Program-made: the position numbers and the translations under genes
The notes under the pieces: generated by a model
Told to the model about the DNA's origin: nothing
The model's input: only the letters and a program-made list of their open reading frames with translations
The model's database searches: none
Assembly (NCBI GenBank): GCA_002483345.1
Contig: DLHS01000008.1
Coordinates: 1-64,000, forward strand
Source of the DNA: Bacteroidetes bacterium UBA7662
GTDB lineage: Bacteria; Bacteroidota; Bacteroidia; UBA7662
Direction: 5' to 3'
DNA: 64,000 bases
Shown here: positions 9,801-21,200 of the stretch, piece after piece
How the letters are laid out: each line of letters opens with the position of its first letter
Numbering within the stretch: the stretch's first letter is position 1

Positions 9801-12131
9801 GAAATATTGGGTTCCCGGATTTAATCCGGTAACGGCTACCGAAGTACCGGTGCTATAATAAACAACCCGGTTACCACTGCCAATCTGCCCGGCACTGCCA
9901 AAAGCTGCATTAGCCGTATAAAAGGCGCCTTGTGCCGGATCCTGATTTACCTGGGTTCCCTCCCGTAAAACGACCAACCGGCGGTTGCCGCCCCCAGCAG
10001 CAAAGTTGATGGTCAGCGAAGTAGTTGTAACCGAGGTTTTGCTGGTGATACTCGCCTGAGAAACCGGTCTGGTATAGAGGGTAGTCCGGTTAGCCACCGG
10101 CATGCCGGTGGTATTGTACTGGCTGCCTGACCCGGTGCCATTGTATTCTGCAGCCCTGAAATGATAAATTGTATTGGGATTTAAGCCTGTGAGGGTAAAA
10201 ACAGTATCAGTACCTGCATATACCACAAAATTACCTGAGCCTAAATCTGTTCCTGTTCCAAAAGTACTACCGGCGGAGTAGCCGGTACCATTGACCGGAC
10301 CCGCGTTTACTGCTGAAGTTGCTCTGGCTACAACCAAAACCCGGGCGCCATTGCCCCTGGCTATCCTGACGCGCAGCGTGGTAGTATCCGGCTGATCGAT
10401 GATGAGGGCAGTGGCCTGCGTACCGGGAGCTACGGCAAACACCGCATTGACTCGTTTGATGTGGTTGGGGTTGACGGGCTCGTTGGCTACCAGGTTCTGT
10501 ATATTGTTCATGGTTACCGTATACTCCACCGATGCCGTCATGGCAGAGACGGTAAGGGTTACAACACTATCGTTTAAAGCGGCATTGCTGACGGTAAGTG
10601 CCGGAGAGACGCTGTAATTAGCCGTATTGGTGGAGGTGGCGTTCAACTTCTCGTTAAAAACAAGCTGAATCTGGGTATTGGTGGGAGTAGAAGCTGCCGA
10701 CACGAATGGTTTGGCAGTTGCAACGGCCAGATTTCCGCCGTTGTCGGTCAGTTCTCCCTGAACGTTGAGCTGATTTTCATCGAGTATGATTTCCGTACTG
10801 TCACCTATAACACCATCGTTCAGTACCGTTACATTGCCCCCGGCTGTCAGTGCTCCGTCGGTTTCAATGACCAGATTGTAAAACACAATGTCGTTTGAGA
10901 TTACCTGATCAGAATCTCCATCAAAAATTACCGTTGAAGTACCCGCGTTAAAGGTACCGGTGTTTGTTAAGTCTCCCTGCACCACAATGTTGGCTTCACC
11001 GGCATTGATGACCCCGTTGCTGTTGTCAACCACTACATCTCCCCCGAAATTGAGTGCACCTGAACCCGCATTGAGTGTCCCGGAGCTCTGGAAAGTTGCA
11101 TTCCCCTGAAAATTGAGTGTACCTACATCGTTATTGACTGTCCCGGCATCTGAAACCTGCAGGCTTCTGGTAAAAGTTACCGTACCGCTATCCGCGTTGA
11201 GGGAGGCATTACTTCCGATAAAAACCGAATCGTTGAACAATACGGTCCCCTGCCCTGCCCTGAAGGATGCGCCGCTGCTGCTGATGCTGGTCAGGTTAGC
11301 CCCCATCGGTATGCTGGGATTAAACACAACATTGGCTTGCTGTGTATACCAATTGCCCGAAATCTGATTATTCTGGCCACTTTGCCTGTTTACGACAATG
11401 TTGGTGCTACCAGCATAAAAGTTTGTGCTGGTTCCAACGGTTATTCTGCCATCTACAAGCAGAGAATCTGTGGCCGTAAGGGTAAAGGTAGAAGAAGAGG
11501 GTTTGACATGGAGATGCCCTGTCACGTGGATAATACCGGCGGTAGCCGTGAAAGACTTTCCGTTGGAAATGCCCAGACCACCATTGGCATTAAACCTGCC
11601 ACCGCTCATGGTCATGCTGTTGTTGATGTCGAAGTTGGTGGCGTTGGTACTTAAGGTCCCTGCCGTAATATTCACCCCCACATCTGAATTATAGGGAAAA
11701 GTGAAACTTGTCCCCGTTTGCGTCAAGGTTCCCCCATTCACCTGCAATGTACCTCCCCCGTTCAGGGCAATGCTGCCGGTCACGGTAAGTGTTCCGCCGT
11801 TTATATAGAGCGGAGCTGTACCAGACCAATTGCCAATTGTTAGATTCCCAATCTGTAAAGTGGTATTAAAAGCCGGCGCATAGGTGCCCGACCGTATTTC
11901 AACGTCCTGTCCGGCAGTGGGTATGTTTCCACCCTGCCAGTTCGCAGCCGTAAACCAATCGGTACTCGTACCACCGGTCCACACCCTTGTCTGCGCCCAT
12001 GTAACGCTCGTGCACAGGCCAAAAAGTAGCGCAAAAAGTAACTTGAAACGCAAATTCAAAAGATTATGCCGCAATTTAGCAAATAACAAGGGCGAAACGG
12101 CATTAAATCCTCTTTTTGGAATTATTCCCAT
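6894..12131 (-). CDS. Giant secreted adhesin-like protein with eight FN3-like repeats and dockerin-like tail
   Basis: 1745 residues from the ATG at 12131. The signal peptide core (LRFKLLFALLFGLCTSVTWAQ) begins only at residue 27, where a TTG codon (12053) is a plausible true start. Residues about 48-475 are Gly/Asn/Thr-rich short strands typical of a right-handed beta helix (LYINGGTLTVTGSIAL). A bacterial Ig-like domain (about 480-575) follows, then eight fibronectin-III-like repeats of about 118 residues that alternate between two subtypes (ABABABAB). The C-terminal module (QPYNTAPWNYAGSEAV, VDWVYIQLRK, FYVVVYHRTHIPVMSA) and tail (ADAVLEGLVDASDRTVVWNNR) match the proteins at 4257 and 12239. 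No T9SS sorting domain is recognisable. A role in adhesion or surface assembly is inferred from architecture only. Confidence 0.75.
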   Translation of the reverse strand: MGIIPKRGFNAVSPLLFAKLRHNLLNLRFKLLFALLFGLCTSVTWAQTRVWTGGTSTDWFTAANWQGGNIPTAGQDVEIRSGTYAPAFNTTLQIGNLTIGNWSGTAPLYINGGTLTVTGSIALNGGGTLQVNGGTLTQTGTSFTFPYNSDVGVNITAGTLSTNATNFDINNSMTMSGGRFNANGGLGISNGKSFTATAGIIHVTGHLHVKPSSSTFTLTATDSLLVDGRITVGTSTNFYAGSTNIVVNRQSGQNNQISGNWYTQQANVVFNPSIPMGANLTSISSSGASFRAGQGTVLFNDSVFIGSNASLNADSGTVTFTRSLQVSDAGTVNNDVGTLNFQGNATFQSSGTLNAGSGALNFGGDVVVDNSNGVINAGEANIVVQGDLTNTGTFNAGTSTVIFDGDSDQVISNDIVFYNLVIETDGALTAGGNVTVLNDGVIGDSTEIILDENQLNVQGELTDNGGNLAVATAKPFVSAASTPTNTQIQLVFNEKLNATSTNTANYSVSPALTVSNAALNDSVVTLTVSAMTASVEYTVTMNNIQNLVANEPVNPNHIKRVNAVFAVAPGTQATALIIDQPDTTTLRVRIARGNGARVLVVARATSAVNAGPVNGTGYSAGSTFGTGTDLGSGNFVVYAGTDTVFTLTGLNPNTIYHFRAAEYNGTGSGSQYNTTGMPVANRTTLYTRPVSQASITSKTSVTTTSLTINFAAGGGNRRLVVLREGTQVNQDPAQGAFYTANAAFGSAGQIGSGNRVVYYSTGTSVAVTGLNPGTQYFIKVYEANGSANGNDHYLLAGAPQDSFYTIAAEPTVTASAAFFLAVDTTSLTLRVTKGNGSRRLVAMRRVSAVTASPVDGQGYTASAVFGAGDTLNAETFVVYDGADSVFTVTGLEVGVIYQYRVVEYNGLNSYANYRTSSVLSTSRTTLDSVPTQQTSPGAIEDLTATTVEINFVPGNGNRRLVLLKAGDPVDADPVNGVIYTANAVFGSGTQLGSGNYVVYAGTGTLVDVTALLPGTSYHYKILEYGYTNAGSENFLQTNAITGSFTTRAVTPTIQASALTVTAYDSNSISIRFNKGNGARHLVLIRQSAAVGFSLVNGISYTGNTVYGTGDSVAAATYAIHAGTDTSLTITGLTPGLTYHFRVNTYNGTADSTAYMTTGAPTISRAVLSTTPTSQVQFTSVSNRTSTAFRINWVAGNGTHRLVVMRKNAPVTFDPQDGITYTSGVYGAGSHLGDSNYVVYYNTGATNSGNLTGLQANSLYYFKVFEVRTGSAGSSNYLLTSAPDTATRTLAVAPVVSASALVVTQVSATSMSLSWVRGDGARSLVVIRQNNTAAAPTSGNLYTASSVFGSGSQTSAGTYVVYADTGNTLTVTGLTANTNYRYAVYTYHGEGISAAFKTTSPPTLSRNTLPAVLSSAPVFDLVTPVSFRLSWTGAATGKLVVIRKGSPVSAYPEQGQNYTANTAFGSGALLGDSNYVVYSATSNSVTISNLEQNSTYYVALFDYSGSAATRSYAFSPAFESDRFTYLFLNISIFLEGPFEGDSMRTNITAELPLNQPYNTAPWNYAGSEAVGSIPAVPIVDWVYIQLRKAGSAAGAVADSVKAEVAGFLRSNGSVVATDGTSFLTMETSAADSFYVVVYHRTHIPVMSATYIHLEGGAYSHDFTTSNSSAYGADPLALLTGGFWGQFAGRIENSTPFAIDLADIIRGWDDRNTVGGYAEADAVLEGLVDASDRTVVWNNRNRSSYVP

Positions 12132-12174
12132 TTTTAGACCAACGATGTTTTTTCGCTTTCAGATTTAAGCTACA

Positions 12175-12209
12175 CAAAAAAAAGCAAAAGGGCTGTCTCC
12201 AGCCCCTTT
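12175..12209 (-). terminator. Intrinsic terminator after the 3114-residue gene
   Basis: The minus strand reads AAAGGGGCT-GGAGAC-AGCCCTTTTGC followed by eight or more T. The stem has one mismatch. It lies 30 bp past the stop of the 12239-21583 gene and before the 12131 start. Confidence 0.85.
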
Positions 12210-12238
12210 ACAACGTAACTAATTTATTATCAATAAGA

Positions 12239-15200
12239 TTAAGGTATCTGAGAGGTCTTGCCCCGATTGTTCCAGATAACCGAACGGTCTGCTGCATCAA
12301 TGTCGCCCTTGAGGGTAGCATTGGTAGACCGGTAACCAAAATTATTGCGGTCGTTCCATCCTGCAGTCCTGTCGGCTGCATCGATAAGGTAAGGGGTGGT
12401 GTTTTCTACCCGACCGGCATAGGCACCAAAACTACCGCCACCTAAGTCGGTGAGTGCATCGGTACCGTACGCCTGAGATACAGCTGTTTTGAAATTATAC
12501 CGGTAGGCACCGGCACTGAAAACAAGCTGTGAAGCACTCATCACCGGAATATGTGTACGGTGATAGACCGCCACATAAAAATCTCCGGCTTCGCTGGTGT
12601 TAAACTGAAGATCTGCACTGCCATCAAGCCCGACAATGTTGCCATTGCGAAGCATAAAGCCAACCTGGGTAGCCTTTATTGTCCCGGAAGTAGCCGTTGC
12701 CGCGCTCCCCGATTTACGGAGCTCCAGCAGCACCCAATCCACAATATTGGCGTTGGGCAGGCTTGCAACATTTTCAGTACCGGCGTAATTCCAGGGCGCT
12801 GTATTGTAAGGCTGTGTCAGTGGCAAACTATCCAGCATGAGTGCGTCCATATTGCTGCCATTCCAGCCTCCCTCCAGCCAGAGCTGAACATTCGCCAGCA
12901 AATAGGTATGCTGATTCCCGGTAGCAGGGCTGGTTACGAGGTAATTCTGAACGCCTCCCGTCCCGTTGAATTCAAAGACGCTGAAATGGTAAACCGTATT
13001 CTGATCCATGCCCGTGATGATGACAGAATCGATGGTACTGTTGAACAAAACATAATTACCGGTTCCCACTTGCTGACCGCTGCCAAAAACGGCACTGGAC
13101 GTATATCCCTGGCCATCTTCCGGTAAAACATCCACGGCCGAAACTGCTTTTCCGAGCACCAACCGCCTGCTGCCATTGCCATTGGTCCACTTAAGTTTCA
13201 GTGAGCTTGTCCCGATGGCAGAGAAAGTTAAAACTGTGCTTTGAACCGTTGGTTCTACCGCCCAGGTCGTCTGGCTGCCGGTGGCAGGTAAGGTGAGCAG
13301 AAAATCGACATCTATCCCGGCATTGCTGAATTCATAAACCGCAAAATGATAGGTCGTTTCGGGGGTCAGACCTGTCAGCAGGAAAGTGCTGTCGTTATTG
13401 GCATAAACCGCATAGTTACCAGCACCCAGCTGACTTCCGGCAGCAAAAACAGTATCAGCTGTATAGACCGTATTATCAACCGGGTTACTGTTGACCACAT
13501 TGCCGGCTCTGGCCAGCACAAGGCGGCGGGATCCGTTTCCTTTGGTCCAGCGCAGACGCATGGTGGTAGACGTTACATTTTCAAAAACCAGCAAGGTTGC
13601 CTGGATAGTCGGCTCGGCAAAAGGCGCCTCTCCTGCCGAAAACTCATTCAAAACACTGATACCTGTAATACTCAATGAATTCCCGGCCGCATCGGCTGCC
13701 AGGCCGTTTAAACAGGGCAAGGACGGGCGGGTCATGCGTGAAAAAATCAACGCTTCACTGCCGTTTACATCCGCATCGGTATAACGTGCGGAAAGATTAA
13801 CCACATAATCGGTAACGGCATTGCTGCTGTATGCCCAATATCTTGAAATGTAGTTGGTTCCTCCTGAGCAGGTTGGATTCTGATCATCTATCACCTGAAC
13901 CGTGACATAAGCTCCGCTGCCGAAAGTCCCACTGCTGAAGAGGATGGTAGTAGGCGCATATTCGGCTGTTCCCGTTTCCTCTCCAATGGGAAAGGTAAAG
14001 CTGCCGCTGTTGCTGCGGATGTTTTTACGCACCCTGCCACTGCTGCCCTGTACCACCATAGCAATAGCAGATGGGGTCCCGTTCACATTGGCAACCGAGT
14101 CCATGACCAGGTTATAAGTGCCCAGATACACCCTGCCATGAGTCATGGTCAGCGTATTCAACACCGTGATATCACTTTGCAGTGTTTTGCTTCCACCACC
14201 GGCGACTTCCAGGTTGTAGAAAGTAGTGACTCCGGAAATCAGCTGCGGACTGGCCGACTTAAAATTCACGGTACCACTGCCAGGCACAAAACCTGCTACC
14301 CCAACCTGATTGATCCAGTTGGCACGTACTTCCCAGTTCCGGTTAAAGGTGATATTGGTAATATTCCCTGCTTCAATGGTAAGATCGCCGTTGATTATCC
14401 AATCTACATTGGCCTGGGTGCGGGTAGACCCATCCTTAAAGATGATTTTGTTATAGGTGGTCTGGGTGGGTAAAATACCGTTACCGGCGTTGTAAAATTC
14501 TACCGTACCACCATTGGCGGCGGTGAAAGCATCATAATTTCCACCCGGGAATACGAATTGCTCGCTGCCGGTAGCCCTGATCCGGATAGTACCTGTACCA
14601 CTGACAATCCCCAGGTTATGGGCGAAGGTCTGGTTCAGGTTTAAGATGGCCGTCCCGTTTAACTGGGTAGACTCTGCCAACTGGGTATTCGCGGTAATGT
14701 TTACAGTATGTCCTGTAGCAATGATTACCGGCACACCAAGAGGCGGAACACCCGTAGCAGACCCGGCATGCCCACCGGTCGACCAGGAATTGGCATTCGT
14801 CCAGTCGCAACCTCCCGGACATACTGCATCGCGGCTGTAATAAGTACTTACGGCGGTAAACTCACTGCTTTCACCAGCCGTTATACCACCCCCTATGTAA
14901 CTCACGCCCGTCAGTGTAATGGTGTTGGCCGCGCTGTTGACCGCCCCTGCTATTCCGAGCAAAGGACTCCAGTTCGGGAATTCGTACCTGCCGCCTCTGT
15001 AATTGGTTTCAGTTCCGTTTACATCCCCCTGAATATAATTGTAGGTATGAGTAGCTGTTACGCCGCCAGAGAAACCGGTACTGTCTATCTGCCAGTAATA
15101 ATTGAGCTGACTTTCCGCGGCATCGCGGGTAGAAGGGTGTTTTTGGTTTACTACACGGATGTTAACAGTACCCGGATTGCTTAAAGCGGTGATGTTGATG

Positions 15201-18200
15201 GTAGCAGGGGTATACTTACCCAATACCCCGATCGGATAAAGGAAGCTGCCACTGGTATTGTAGGACTTGGTTACTCCTCCGTCACTCAATACCCCATTGC
15301 TCCTGATCATCCGTACCGAACTGAAGCTGCCGCTGACGGTGGCTGTCGCTCCCAGTGTAAGCCGGTTCGCTCCGATATCTATCAGACCGGCCGACAGTGT
15401 AAGCTGCCGGGTAACGGTGGTGCTGTTATTGAGTTGTACGTTATCGACATTGTTGATGACCAGGTTGCCGAACGTTCCGGTACCGCTGATTTGCTGCAGG
15501 CCGGTACCATCAAAGACCAGGGTATTGGTTGAACTGGCAGAAGGAGACGTATGGGTTCCGTTGTTGGTAGCATTTCCCCTCAATTGAACGGCATTACCAT
15601 TATCGTGTAGTGTACCCCCGGAATGGATGGTCAGGGAATTGGTAGCCCTGATCGGACTGGAAGCCTGCAGGGTAACCACCGCATTGTTGTCAACGATGAA
15701 CTGATAAAACGACTGCGTTGTAAAATCACCGCTGAGTTCTGCGGAAGTGCCGAACATGGTAAAACTCGAGTTACCGCCATTGTAACTGGCCGAGCCAACA
15801 GCTGATTTAGAGACATTACCCCCAACCCTGACATTCAGATTGTTGGTATTGATAATCCCTCCGTCGCCCAGGGTGAAATTATTATTGACAGTCAGATTAT
15901 TGACAAATAAACCGACTGTAGAAGTACCGCTGCCTCCGTTCCTGAGAATTTCCAGGTTATAGAAACTGTAGGTTACGTCGAATGTGAAAACCTCCGAACC
16001 GCCTACGGTGCGTGGAATCAGCCGGACGGTGCCTCCGGTTACAAGGCTGCTGTCGGGACGGACATACAGGTCCGCAAAGGTTACCGCACCGCCGGTCTGT
16101 ACAGTCAGCAGAGAAGTCCCTTCCATCTGAAAATAAGCCCCCGAATTCACCACTTCCAGCTTACCTCTTGATGTATTGTGGTTACGACCTAAAATATTTA
16201 CAATGCTGTTTCCCCCCTGCAGGTAGTAAAGAGAACCTGCCGTGCTGGTAAGACTTCTGCGAATCTGACCGTTGACCTGGAGTGTTCCGCCTGAAATCTC
16301 CAGAACAGGAAGCCCTGCCGGGGCAATTTCAATGTCATTATTGGTGTTATTGGCCAGATTCCCGACGTTAATGGTGCCTGCCTTCAATTCAAGTTTTCCC
16401 CGAAGGCTGACATCGGCATCATCCCCGTTAAATTGTCCGAACCCAAGGGTGGCGGAAGCATTATTCAGGATCAGACAGGTAGTTGTCGGGATTTCGAAGG
16501 CGACATTGGTATTAGAGGCGGTCAGGCTTGAACTGTTGGCCCATTCAAACCGGCCATTGGTCAGATTCAGCCAACCGGTGTTGGCCTGGGTAGTAATGGC
16601 GTTGGCCATGTTAACGACTATACCCGCACTGCAGTCGCTGCCTTTGTTTACTTCAATGACATATATTTCTGCGCCTGCCGTATTGCTGCCTCCAACGGTA
16701 TCCATCCCGCTGCCGATGAAGTTCAGCCGTGTGTAATTGCTGTTATCATTCCGCAGATCAAAACGACCGTTATTGACAATGCTGCCTTCGAGGTTTAAAA
16801 TATGAATGATGGCGCCTGCACCCGTATTATCCAGCGCACCGCCACTCGCGATGACAATATCTCCCTTAACCGTGATGGTTTTAGATGCGGTGGTATGCTG
16901 TAGCCTCAAGGTGCGGGCATCAATTCTTAAATCACTGTGGATGGTAATATCCGTAGCGGCGGTTGTATTCGAGAGTACCACACCACTTCCGGAACCTCTG
17001 ACCCGCATGGTGTCAAGTATCGTCAGAGCAGTAGCCGGCATCAGCAGGTTTCCGGTACTGTTGATTTCAAAAGTCAGGTTACGGTATTGCCCCAGGTTGA
17101 GGGAAGTAGGTGCTGCAGATATGGCCGGAATGGTCAGTGCATTGGCACCGTTGTTATAAAAAACAACCTCGCCCCCGTTCGCCCCCAAAAACTCTCCGAA
17201 GTCACCAGCCGGAAACTCCATGGTACCAGCTGTGGTACGGGAAACGCGCAAGGTACCGTTACCGGCAACTGTTTCTCCAGCTATGGCTCCGAAATTATGA
17301 CCTGTAAAAGCCCCTACATCCAACACCGAACCATTGCCTATCACCAGTGAGCCCGACAGCGCGTTGTTCGCCGTCACCGTAATGGTATGATTCACAATAC
17401 CATTGCCTATTCTTACGATAGAATTGGCATTGGGAATAGCAAGCGGCTGAACCTGCGTGCCGGTATGACCTGCCGTTGACCAGGTACTGAGCGATGTCCA
17501 CGGGCCGGAAGCATAGCTGTAATAAACCGTTACCGTTCCGAATGGATTGGTAGGTGAATTATCTCCAGCCGTATACTCACCGCTGATGCTGCTTTCAAAA
17601 ACTGCCCCGCCAAAGGTTATCACATTTGAAGTGGTATTGAGGTTGGCGGTAATACCCGGCACCCAGCTGTTGTTGGACACATCGTAACGGGCTGCCACGT
17701 AACCCGCCTCACTGACATCCCCTCCGGCTACTACATCGGCTTCTGCATAGGTATAAACCCAGGTCACTTTGGCGCTGCCCAGAACAAAATTACTGCTGGT
17801 TGTTTTCCAGTAATAATTCAGCGAACGTCCTGTTTCCGTAACACTCGGATGTGAAAAGGCAACAGGGCGGACGGTAACACTTCCATACTGGGTAGGGGTG
17901 GCATCTAATGCCAGGCTGCCGGGGGTATAATCTGTTGCTCCTGTTCCGACCGGGAACAAAAAGCTGTTGGAATTCATCACTTTGGTGAGTCCTGCCGCTG
18001 ACTGAAAGCCGCTGGTTCTGATAAACCGGTCAGCACTTGGGTTGGTAATCGTGGCAAAGGTATCCAGCAGGAGATTATAAGACCCGATATCCAGGATGCG
18101 GTCGTTGGCAGCACTGGTTATAAATCCCAGATTGCCCATAATTTTCAGATTTGCACCCAGCGTATAGACCACATTGGCAGCAGCTCCGGTGAGTTCCAGA

Positions 18201-21200
18201 TTCGTGAGCGCCCCGCTTCCATTACCGCTGAGTGTCCGGCTGTTGGCCGTGCTGAGCTGAATTTTGCCACTTCCGATGTGGGTGCCTGAGAAAGTACAGG
18301 CCGCACGCAGCTCCAGTGTTTTACCTCCATCATTAAGTATGCCTGCGGTATGGACAAATGTATTGGCCACAATCCAGGTATTACTTGTTCCAGCCAGCAA
18401 CAAGGTGTCTGCCTTATTGATGGTCAGATTGTTAAATGCCGTAGTGATGGTGCCGCTGTTGCTGAAGGTCTGTTTGCCGTTTCCGTTAAAAGTGACTGTA
18501 TTGGTACCTGGGGTATAGGTTGACCCGGAGCCAATGGTGAAATTCCCGCCTACCGTCAAATTCAGGTTATTGGCCAACAGGGTCTGACTACCGGAGATCG
18601 TCAGGTTGTTGAGAATAGTGAGCGGCTGCGTATTCTGGCTGGTGATTCCTGCACCACCGGTACGGTTCACAATCAGGTTATAAAAGGGTGCGGTAGACCT
18701 GAAATTAAAGGTATTGGTACCTGTTGTAATAAACTCAACCGTACCTCCGGTTACATTGGCATTCAGCGTGGATACGTTAATATCCAGCCCCCCGTTAGCA
18801 ACCGAACGGGGATTTGAAACCTGCAAAAGACCACCAGTCATAGTGAAAGACGCATCAACACTTTCAAGCTTAAAAACCGGTTGCCCGTCGTTGGGCTCAC
18901 CTGTTGCATTCAGGATACAGGTTCCGCCGGTCTGCCGGAAGGTAGTCCTACCTGTTCCGATGTTCCACATCTGACAAACTGTGGTTGTACCGCCTTCGAT
19001 ATCAATGATCCCGTCTCCTATATAAATCAAACCGGCGGCATTGTTGGTGGTAAAAGTACCTGCCGTAATGCGGAATCTCCCGGAAATGGTGAGGGCCTGA
19101 TAACCGGTGCCATTGTCGCTGGTAGTGGTTGATACGGTCGCACCATCCACCCAAAGGCAGGTGTTGAGCGGTATCCAGATATCATCACCTCCCTCAGTCA
19201 TGCTGGGAATGTTGATATTTTCCTTCAGCCGCAGGGTTCCGTTTTTCAGGGAAAGGGCCTTGTTAACAACAGGGTTAGGATCCGTAGTGGTTTGCGCCGG
19301 GGTATTCGAAACATCATTCTCCCCCATCAGCCTGAAATTGGCAGTATTGCTGGAGTTGATGGTGAGTAAGAATGTTTGATCCACCCCTTTGTCCAGCACC
19401 AGTCTGTATAAATCAGTAATGCCAAAACAATCCATTTTAGCATTACCGGACCCCGTAAAAGTCAGGACAGCATAACCACCGGTATAGGTAATCAGATAAT
19501 CGGGACTTGTCTGATTGGTCAGGCGCACCCGGCCGTTGTTGACGAGATCGCCTGAAAGGTTGATCTGATGCGTGCCGGCTGTGTGCACGCTCAGCGTACA
19601 ACCAGCTGCCAGGGAAAGATGTCCCGTAATATTGAGTGTACGCGTCACCGCACTGTTCCCGATCCTGAAATCTACCGTAGCACTGCCAGTACGGGACACG
19701 GTAAGACTTCCGTTAACAGACAGGTTAGCGGCAAGTACATACAACACCGATCCGCTGGTTTCTTTATTGAGGGTAAGATTGTTAAAGGGTCCGGAAGGCA
19801 GTGTAATGGTTCCACCGCCGGTAGAGTAGTACTCCAGGGTACCGCCGTTTGTCTGATTGAAGGTGGCTGCTGCTGTCGTTGGGAAATAAGCCGTTCCTGA
19901 TGCATTGATGCGCAATACACCGCCTCCTGCAAGCGCCGTCAGGGCATTGGTAATGGTGAAATTCTGTAAATTGAGGGTACCTCCTGCCTGTAAAAGCAAC
20001 CCCATATTGGTATTGGTGATGTTGGCTATCGCTGTAATTATCCTTCCGTTCAGAACCACCACACTGTCGAAATTCCCCGGTACTGCCGGAGAAACCAGCG
20101 TAGTGCCTGAGGGGTCTTTGGTCCAGCTGTTAGGCTCTGTCCAGTTACCGGATTGATAGCTGTACAAGGTGTTCTTATAATATATAAGTGTACCCGGGCC
20201 CGGGGAAAAGCTGTTATTGGTGATGACAGGAAAATAAACCGGATTGGTACGTACCAATATCCTTAGTTCACCACTTCCTGTGAGGTGATCCAGGCCTGTA
20301 ATGGTATAGTCGGTCAAATCGACGCTTCCACCGGCTGTGATGTTAAAGCTTAATCCGCTTTGGGTCACATTGGCGGTAAAAATTACACTTTTGCCACTTA
20401 AGACAACCGCACTATCGTAATCTCCGGGGACCGCAGCTCCTGTCAGCGTGAGCCCGCTCAGGTCAGTCGTCCAGGTATTCGCTGTATTCCAGTTACCGGA
20501 TTGATAGGTCACCAGTGTTTTTACCGGGTAAATGTTGTAAGTACCGCTGAAGCTGTTAACGGCGCTCACCGCAGGGAAAGCTGGTGACGCACGCTTCAGG
20601 GTAAGCATGCTTCCGCCGCCTGACAAGCAGAAAAGATCGGAGAAATTATAAGTAACCAGATCTACCGTTCCTCCCGCCTGAACAGTCAGTCCCAGATTGG
20701 CGGTGGTGACATTGGCGGTCAGGCTTACAGTGCGTCCGTTCAGCACGATGGCGCTATCAAGATCTGCCGGAACAGCAGAACCTACCAGCGTAGCACCGGT
20801 AGCATCGGTTGTCCAGGTATTGGCAGTGCCCCAGTTGCCTGTTTGGTAGCTGTAATAGGTACGAGCGGCACGCAGCACTACCATATGGGCTACATAAGTT
20901 TCAGAATTGTCATTGGGTGCATAAACAGCTGCCCTTGTACCCGTAGAGCCTGAGGCACTCAATTGTTCAGAAGATCCCTGTGTGATAAGACGGGTACCGG
21001 AAGTAATCATGACTTGTGCCCTTTCGGTCATACCTGTCGGAGGTGTAATACCTGTAGGTGTTCCTCCATGCCGCACACCGAAGAAGGTCAGCAACATCGC
21101 ATCGTCATTGCCAGCCGGTACAGTTACCGCATTGGCTGTAACCGTGTTCCCGCTGGTTGAAGTACCGGTGTTGTTGCCGGAAACAAGAATGGGGCTCTTA

